From Phaeosaccion multiseriatum (Eukaryota; Ochrophyta, other classes), in assembly GCA_965112735.1 (NCBI GenBank), contig OZ218954.1:4092001-4156000 (forward strand): DNA of 64,000 nucleotides. The letters run 5' to 3'. The first letter of the stretch is position 1. Each line of letters opens with the position of its first letter. The position numbers and the translations under genes were made by a program. This document shows positions 57,692-64,000 of the stretch, in pieces. The notes below the pieces were generated by a model. It searched no databases. It saw nothing but the letters and a program-made list of their open reading frames with translations, and was not told the origin of the DNA.

Positions 57692-58499
57692 TCCTCCTCA
57701 CCTGCTCCAAGGCGAGACGCTTCTCGCTCATCTGCTGTGCCCTCTCCTTGCGCCTCTGCTTCTGCCTGGTGCTGATGCCCGACAGCAGCTCCTTCCTCCT
57801 CTGCCTGCCCCCCGCAATCTTGCCCTCGACCTCTGCTAGTTGCATGGTCAAGGTTATCTTAAAGTCCTCCACCGTCACCTAAGGGTTATGTAAGGGTTAT
57901 GAAGTTATCAACAAGGCAGAACTTGTAAGTTTATTTCATTTTGTCAGTATGTCAGCAGGTCAGTCAGTCAGTCCGTCAGTCAGTCAGCCAGACAGACGTT
58001 GTCAGACAGTCAGAGTGGATCATCTTGAAGTCCCCCACGGTCGCCGACTGTTAAGCCATCGTCAGTTGTTACGCCAAGCTAGTAAACTAAGTGAACAAGG
58101 CCATGACCACACACACCAGGCAAGTGTACAATAGCGCGCTCCATCCATTCCTATCTCACTCCCTCGTCCATTGCCATCCCGCACCCACCCACTCACGCAC
58201 CCACGCGCCCACCCACGCCCACCCATACACCTCTTACCCTGCCCATATGCCTCTCACCTTGTTGATGAACAGCACCTCGTCGACTTTGCTGTTGGCGTCG
58301 TTCGCCCTCTGCACCACCTGTTCGTGTAAGCAAAAAAGTAAGTCAATGAAAGATGTAGGTTGTGGGTAGCATGGAGATACGATACATTGATAACAGTTGT
58401 AGACACACATCTCTGTATCAACAGGCGCGCTAACTGAACTGACTAGGATACGGGTCACAATTGGCACACACACCCGTGCCACCAACAAGCACACCAACA

Positions 58500-58546
<47 letters not shown>

Positions 58547-61500
58547 TCCGTCGATGGGCATCCCTCCGATCCTCCGCCCTCCTCAGCCGCTCTGCAATCG
58601 CCCTCTCTGCTCTGTCTCTCTTCTCCGCCTTACGCAGGCTAACGCCGTGGGCGTGCGCGTGGTGCTGGCGAAGTTTGAGTTTGAGGTCGTCCTCCAGCTG
58701 CCTTCGGTTGGTTTCCGCCGCCTCGTGTCGCTTCTCGTAAAGCAACTTAGCCTCTGCAGGGGGGGGGCGTTTCTTATGCGGAGAGAGCAGCAAAAGTTTC
58801 TTGTGTCGCTGGCGCTTTGCCAATACTCCTCCTCCCCCTCCTCCGCCTCCTCCTCCACTAGAACTTCGTGCCCCTGCCCCTCCTCCTCGCCCTTGCCTGC
58901 TCCCACCGCCACCGTACTGTCGCTGCTGCTGATGCTGCTGATGTTGTTGATGCTGCTGCTCGTCGTCGACACCAAAGGCCGGGGAGGCGAGGCTCCCATA
59001 CGACCCACTGAACGACCCGTACGAGCTGAAACTCACACTGGCTTCTCCTCCTGAGTCCTCCCCCACCCCCACACCATAGGACTGCCCCCCGCCCCGACTC
59101 CCACACCCACTCCCACTGCCACTTCCACTACCATCAAAAGTGGCGCTGCCGCCGCTGCCCGGACTTGGACCTTGGCCACTGAATGGGGGAGTGGGAGGCA
59201 CCCCAACCACCCTCGCTTCAGTCGCTTGGGCTCCTTGGGCTCCTTGGGCTCCTTGGGCTCCTTGGGCATCTTGGGCATCTTGGGTCTCCTGGTACGGGTC
59301 GAATGGTATGGTGCGCCGCTGCTGCTGTTTGGTCCCTTTAGTAGCTTCAGCTTGGACTGGGTAGGGGTCGAAGGGAATGAAGCCCTGTCGCTGTCTACTC
59401 GGCTGCGGCTGCTGTCCTTCTCCCCCCCCCTCCCCACAAGCCGCCGCTCGTTGGACCCGCTCCTCACCTTGCCCAGTCCCTCTCTGCTGCTGTGGCTGCC
59501 TCTGCCTCTGCCTCTGATACCTCTGTCGCCTCTCCCTCTCCTGCTGCTCCTGCTGCTCCTGCTGTATCACCAACTGCTGCTGCTGCTGTGAGGCTTCTCC
59601 TCCCTCCCTTTTACCCGCAGAGGGCTCTCGTCTCCGCCCTCCTCCTCCTCCCCCTCCCCCTTTTCCCACCACTGCCACCGCTGGTCCAGACAAAGGCGCG
59701 GGTATATCGATCTCAAGCAGGGCCGCATCCTCTTCCTTCATCACAGCTCTTGCGCGACCATCTCCCGCCTCCTCCTCCTCCTCCTCCTCCTCCTCCTCCT
59801 CCTCCTCCTCCTCATCTCCAAAATTGCTCCTCCTTTCCTCTCCTCCCTCCTCCTCCTCCTCCTCCTCCTCCTCTTCCTCTTCTTCTTGCCCCACCGTGGG
59901 AGTCATCATACCGCTGCGCTCCTCCTCTTCCTCGTCCATCTCCGCCCAAGCCTCCTCCTCCTCATCAGCCAGAGCCTCTGCTTCCTCCTCCGCCTCCACC
60001 CATGCCTCTGCATCTGCCCAAATCTTCTCCGTTGCCTGTGCGAGCTCTTCGCTTTCGTCAAAATCCGAAGACATTACACTCGACTGAGCAAACACTCCTC
60101 CCCCTCCTCCCCCCCCTCCTCCTCCTCCTCCACCACCACCTCCTCCTCCTCCTCCTCCTCCTCCTCCTCCTCCTCCTCCTTCCTCTTCTTCCTCTACACC
60201 TCCTCCTCCTTCTTCAGCATCATGATCATCATCGACGAAAGGCGGACCTTCTTCTCCTCCACCACCTCCTCCTCCTCTGCTGCCACCGTCGTCATTACCA
60301 CCAACAGAATTTGTTTCTAAAGCCCCATCGCGTGCTGCTTCAGCAGAAGCAGGCCTCGCTTCCAGCTCCTCCTCCTCCTCCTCCTCCTCCTCCTTCCTCC
60401 CCGCGTCGTCGCCTCGGAAAGCTCCGTTCACTCCACCTCGAGGGGCAGCAGTTGGTGATACAGCAATTGGTGATATAGGATCGTATCCGCACTCCTTCCT
60501 CTCTAGGTACCCTCCGTCCTCATCGCAGTCACTGCCATCGACACCACCGCCGCCGCCACCAGCACCACTACTCCTCCTGCTCCTCCCACCCTTGCTACCT
60601 TTGCCAGCAGCAGCAGCAGAAGCAGCAGCAGTAGCAGCAGAAGCAGAAGCAGAAGCTTTGGAAGGAGCTTTGTTCCTCCCCTTCTTCTTGCTCGCACCCT
60701 TCACAGGCGCAACTTTGGGTGCCCCTCTGGGTGCCATCTTGCCAAAGTTGGGTATCGTGCCCCCACTTCGCGCTGTATCACCAACTGTTGATGCCACTGC
60801 CACTGTTGCTACTGCTGGCGGTACCGTTGACGTCATCTCCGGGACAATGGCAGGACGCTTCGCCCACGCGCTATCAACTTTCTCCTTTGCTACCACTCCT
60901 CCCCCTTCCCCTCCTCCTGCTGTTCCTCCTGCTGTTCCTCCTTCTCCCTTACCTCCTCCCCCTCCCTTACCTCCTCCTCCTCCTCCTCCTCCTCCTCCTC
61001 CTCCTCCTCCTCTTCCTCCTCGTCCTCTTCCCCCTTTTCCTCCTCTTCCTCCTCTTCCTCCTCCCCCACTTCCCCCTCCTCTAGACATGCCCCCAAGTCT
61101 GGTCTTGACTTCCCCCGTTGTCGCATCATCCTCCTCAGTCTTCAATGGCTTACTGCTGCTGTGGCTATGACTTTCGCCACCGTCTTCCAGTTGCGGCGGC
61201 ATTGCAGCGCCTTCCTCTCCTCTCTCTCCCCTCTCTCTCTCCCCTCTTTCATCCTCCTCCTCCTCCTCCTCCTCCTCCATCCCTCCCCTTTCTCCCCTCT
61301 CCCTCTTGGCATCTACTTCCATCCGCTCAATTGCGTTTATAATGACGATACTCGGCTCCTCCGCACTGTAGTGATGCGTGCTCTTACGCACGTCCCAGCT
61401 CAGCCCCTTCGGCACTACCGCAGCGGCAGAGGGGATGGCAGTGGACGCCACAGGAGGGATAGCTGTGGACGCCCCCGGCGACTCCGGGCTCCCCATCTCT

Positions 61501-63613
61501 TCGTCATCTACGCTCTTTCCCTGCCTTGTCGCCAACTGCTGCTGCTGTAGCACCAACTGCTGCACATCAGGGGAAGCCCCTCCTCCCCTTTCTCCTCCTC
61601 CTCCCCTTTCTCCTCCTCCTCCCCCTCCTCCTCCTCCCCTCCTTTCCTCTGGACCAGCCCCTCCTCTCTCCCCTGCGGAGGGGGAGGATAATCCTGTCCC
61701 CCCAAAGGAACCCCCCCTGCCAAGGTCACTGGACACTCTTCCGACGGTGATGGAGCCTGAACCGCTGCGCCGTGTAAGGTCCCCACCTCCGCCTCTTCCT
61801 CCTCCTCCGCGCACCCCATCCGCCTCTGCTTCGCCCTCGGCCCGTTGGAACTGCATCACCAACTGCTGCTGCTGCTGTAATCGACGCTCGTTATTGAAAC
61901 TGTCTTGGTCCTACTCCAAACAAACATAAAAATCAACAAAAAACAAACAAAGTGACACATACATACACACCGACAAAAAAAGACCACGCAGACAAGAGAC
62001 AAGACAAAAGACCACAGTCAATGGGATGGTGGCCAATGGCAGGCACACAAGAACCCAAAGGTATGGTGTTAGAAGGGGCTGAAACGGGTGGGGCGGAGTG
62101 GGACACAGGCATCGGCAGCGCCCTCCTTCAAGACAACGTGTCACCGCCCTCTCTCTGGCTCCCTCCCCATCCGGTGCCATCCACCATCTGGTGCCATCAC
62201 CCATCCCCCATTCCCCAACCGCCGCTACCTGTATCCACTGCCCGCCTCCCCCCCATCATTCAGTCCCATTCCCCAGCCCCCCCCCCCCCCGCCATCCATT
62301 GCCATCCCCCTCCTCACCTGTATCCTCTGCACGAGGTTAGCGAAGTCCATGGTGCACGTCTGAAGTGTCTCCAGCGCCGCCTGACGGAGTTTCAGTTTCA
62401 GTTTCAGTTTCAGTGTAGTATTGTAGACCCCTCCCCAAATCCCCACGGACATCCTTCCCATCCCATCGCCTCTGTCGCCTGTAGATTTATGTACCTAGAC
62501 AACCCCCCCCCCCCCCATTCATCCATCCCTCCATCCATCCACTGCCATCCGCTATCTCCTGTCTACCTGGCAGTTGTCGGTACTGTGCTCGGCCTCGCAC
62601 AGAGAGTACAGCTCGTCCACAGCGCGGTTCACGTTCTTGAATAGATAGTCCCACAGCCTGACGTAGTATGTCAACAAACAATAAGTCAGCAGGCAGGAAT
62701 CGGTAAGCAGTAAGTCGACAGCAGTGAGGTTATTCAACACAGGAGCAAGGAGAAAAGTCGAGTGAAGTAGGGCAGAGGCAAACAAAAATGGCAAGTGCGT
62801 GCAGTACTTTCCCTCCTATGCCTTCCCGTCCCTTCCACCTATACGCCACCTCTTACCTTTTGCTGAAGTTGCTGGTAGCCCCTCCAGAGCGGTCGCTCCC
62901 GTGCTGGCTCGAGGCCTTGTCACACACAATACACGCCATATATGCCATACATACGCCACATTCCAAAATCCAAGGAGACCAACCGAGCGTAAGGGCCCGC
63001 TATTGTTTGAGCGAGTGACTGACCACAAAGGATATCACCTGTCCTCCCACATCCCACACCAATCCACTGCCACTCCCGCCCACAGAGCCTCTCTGCCCGT
63101 TACGTACCCTTCCCGCCCCCTTGTATCACCAACTCCCTCACCTTGCATGCTTCTCTCGTGGTCTTGAATGCCTCTCTGGTGGTCTGTGGTCCTCTCCTCT
63201 TGAGCGGACTCGTGCCCTTCTCCACCACTTGCCGAGCGAGGAGAACGCCGCCCCCGCTCCCCCCCAGCCCCCCCGCGGGACAGGTACCACCCGTCACTCT
63301 GCTGCCGCTGCTGCCGCCGCCTCCTTCCCTCCCTCCTCCTTCTCCTCCTCCTCCCCCTCCCCCTCCCCCGTCTCCTCCTCCCGGGCCCCCATACCCCGCC
63401 GCGCTGCTCGTCGTTGTACAATGACTACCCGTATGAGTCCCATAGCCTCCACCGTTCCGCATGGTGGTGGGCCGCGGTATGCCCACCATGCCACTGCCAG
63501 AGGTCCCCACCCCTGTGCTGATGTAGGACCCGTTCATGGGGGTGGGGGCACTGATGCCTCCTGCTGCCCCTCCTGCTCCTCCTCCTCCTCCTGGGCTGGG
63601 GTTAGGCACTCTC
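52476..63613 (-). CDS. SCAPER: SCAPER-like protein (S-phase cyclin A-associated protein in the ER), 5' end unresolved
   Basis: Exons in transcript order: 63613-63142, 62915-62857, 62657-62567, 62380-62318, 61910-58545, 58317-58258, 57878-57702, 57442-55863, 55566-53482 and 52863-52476 (TGA). All junction phases agree, giving about 2,780 codons. The SCAPER N-terminal domain is seen as [20 protein letters not shown] and METLQTC-like [17 protein letters not shown]. The central charged region ([52 protein letters not shown]) matches the SCAPER coiled coil. The C-terminus matches closely in [34 protein letters not shown] and [16 protein letters not shown]. Human SCAPER is about 1,400 residues; the excess is Gly, Glu, Gln, Ser and Ala inserts, notably in the 3.4-kb exon. 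I see no C2H2 zinc finger in the visible exons. SCAPER is linked to ciliary and cell-cycle function. The first exon(s) lie upstream of 63613 or outside the window. Confidence 0.85.
53143..53358. repeat. CAGA/GACA tetranucleotide microsatellite (SCAPER intron)
   Basis: About 215 bp of (CAGA)n with CA interruptions, within the last SCAPER intron (52864-53481). Confidence 0.95.
57621..57682. repeat. CTC microsatellite near SCAPER donor
   Basis: About 20 copies of CTC (GAG on the transcript strand) starting about 20 nt into the intron after the exon at 57878-57702. Confidence 0.9.
58501..58544. repeat. AC microsatellite forming a splice donor
   Basis: On the transcript (minus) strand this is (GT)n starting at the donor itself: the 3.4-kb SCAPER exon ends ...CGGAAG at 58545 and the intron begins GTGTGTGTGT. 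Confidence 0.9.
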
Positions 63614-64000
63614 CTACACGGTGGCGAGAAGGAGAGAGGGAGAAGGAGGGTTAAGAGGGAGAGAGAGGGAGAGAGGGCTAGCGATAGAGAGGCGCGGAGA
63701 GAGAGGGGGGGGGGGGGGGGACTGAGAGGACGAGCAACAGAGAGGGAGGGAGAGAGAGAGGGAGAGCGAGAGAGAGAGAGAGAGAGACTAGATAGGATCA
63801 AGGGAGGGGAGGAGACTTGAAGAGAGAGGGGAGAGTAGGGTGAAGTCACATCCTCCGACTAGAGAGGGGTCGCTCGAGTATACGGTGGATGGGCAAAGCA
63901 CCGTACTACCTACGAGGAGGCAGGGAAGGAGGGCACGAGGGAAGGCAACGAGTCGAGTGGGGTGGATCGAAGTAGGGATGGTGGGTACAGAGGGTAGGAG
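63614..64000. other. Purine-rich stretch upstream of SCAPER exon
   Basis: (GAGA)n-rich on the plus strand, serving as the polypyrimidine tract of the acceptor at 63614 on the transcript strand. A possible short upstream exon near 63900 (after cctcctcgtag) cannot be confirmed. Confidence 0.35.

Larger units (their letters stand above)
36760..63134. repeat. Dispersed short motif, core TATCACCAACT, ~24 copies
   Basis: Plus-orientation copies start at 36760, 49901, 50901, 50948, 52443, 53819, 54383, 54661, 54675, 55499, 56342, 56602, 57041, 59565, 60776, 61548, 61854 and 63124. Inverse copies (AGTTGGTGATA) start at 52683, 53652, 56141, 57206, 60450 and 60465. Twelve are exact over the 11-bp core; the rest have one or two changes. 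Most are flanked by CTG or CAG on both sides. In coding exons the motif is read as LVIQQ (PPR gene; SCAPER at 56342, 57041 and 59565), VSPTA (52683, 56141, 57206, 60450) or VGDTA (56602, 60776). Copies at 50901, 50948 and 63124 are intronic. None was seen in 1-36 kb. Confidence 0.85.

Noticed and set aside
1-64000. rRNA or tRNA genes, viral genes, bacterial operons
   Set aside because: No conserved rRNA stretches, cloverleaf-like sequences, viral hallmark motifs or operon structure were seen by eye.

Overview
The window is nuclear DNA of a eukaryote. Coding exons are interrupted by spliceosomal introns (GT-AG, a few GC-AG), the base composition is GC-rich, simple-sequence repeats are dense, and the gene content (SCAPER, a kinesin-4 motor, a PPR protein, secreted Pro/Thr-rich and Cys-rich proteins) fits a protist. 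The very Gly/Gln/Glu/Ser-rich proteins and P-T-x-A-P-T secreted repeats suggest an alga-like lineage such as a stramenopile or chromerid, but I cannot name the organism. All exon models are hand-read from splice signals and frame continuity; there is no transcript support.
Bases 1-14633 carry a segmental duplication (1-3834 matches 9158-14633). Each copy holds a four-exon Cys-rich secreted protein on the minus strand, an orphan ABC-F ATPase exon, a truncated signal-peptide exon and the 3' end of a secreted P/T-rich, Lys-tailed protein gene. Copy 1 of the Cys-rich gene looks intact. Copy 2 has lost its start codon and carries a 2.1-kb element with ~32-bp terminal inverted repeats in intron 2. 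Between the copies lie paralog A of the P/T-rich family (3835-5500), a low-complexity stretch, a fourfold ~231-bp hairpin repeat with seven TGACGTCA sites, and a frameshifted unknown gene.
Bases 14634-32149 are the highlight: paralog B, a single minus-strand gene in which a 48-nt exon (and a 90-nt variant) plus its intron has been tandemly amplified about 74 times. All these exons are phase 0 and a multiple of three, so almost any subset could be spliced in frame. Paralog A has none of them and paralog C (33496-34101) has two exons in total. The members share signal peptides, basic Lys-rich tails and a ~20-bp upstream element.
Bases 36190-37723 hold a minus-strand PPR protein. It is divergent from a 20-exon kinesin-4 gene (38913-51101, plus, ~2,310 residues), which converges on a SCAPER homologue (52476-63613, minus, ~2,780 residues in the visible exons, 5' end unresolved). 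Across 36.7-63.2 kb a short motif (core TATCACCAACT, usually flanked by CTG repeats) occurs about 24 times. It is read in all three frames inside exons and also lies in introns and a 3' flank. I regard the exon array and this dispersed motif as the two most unusual features.
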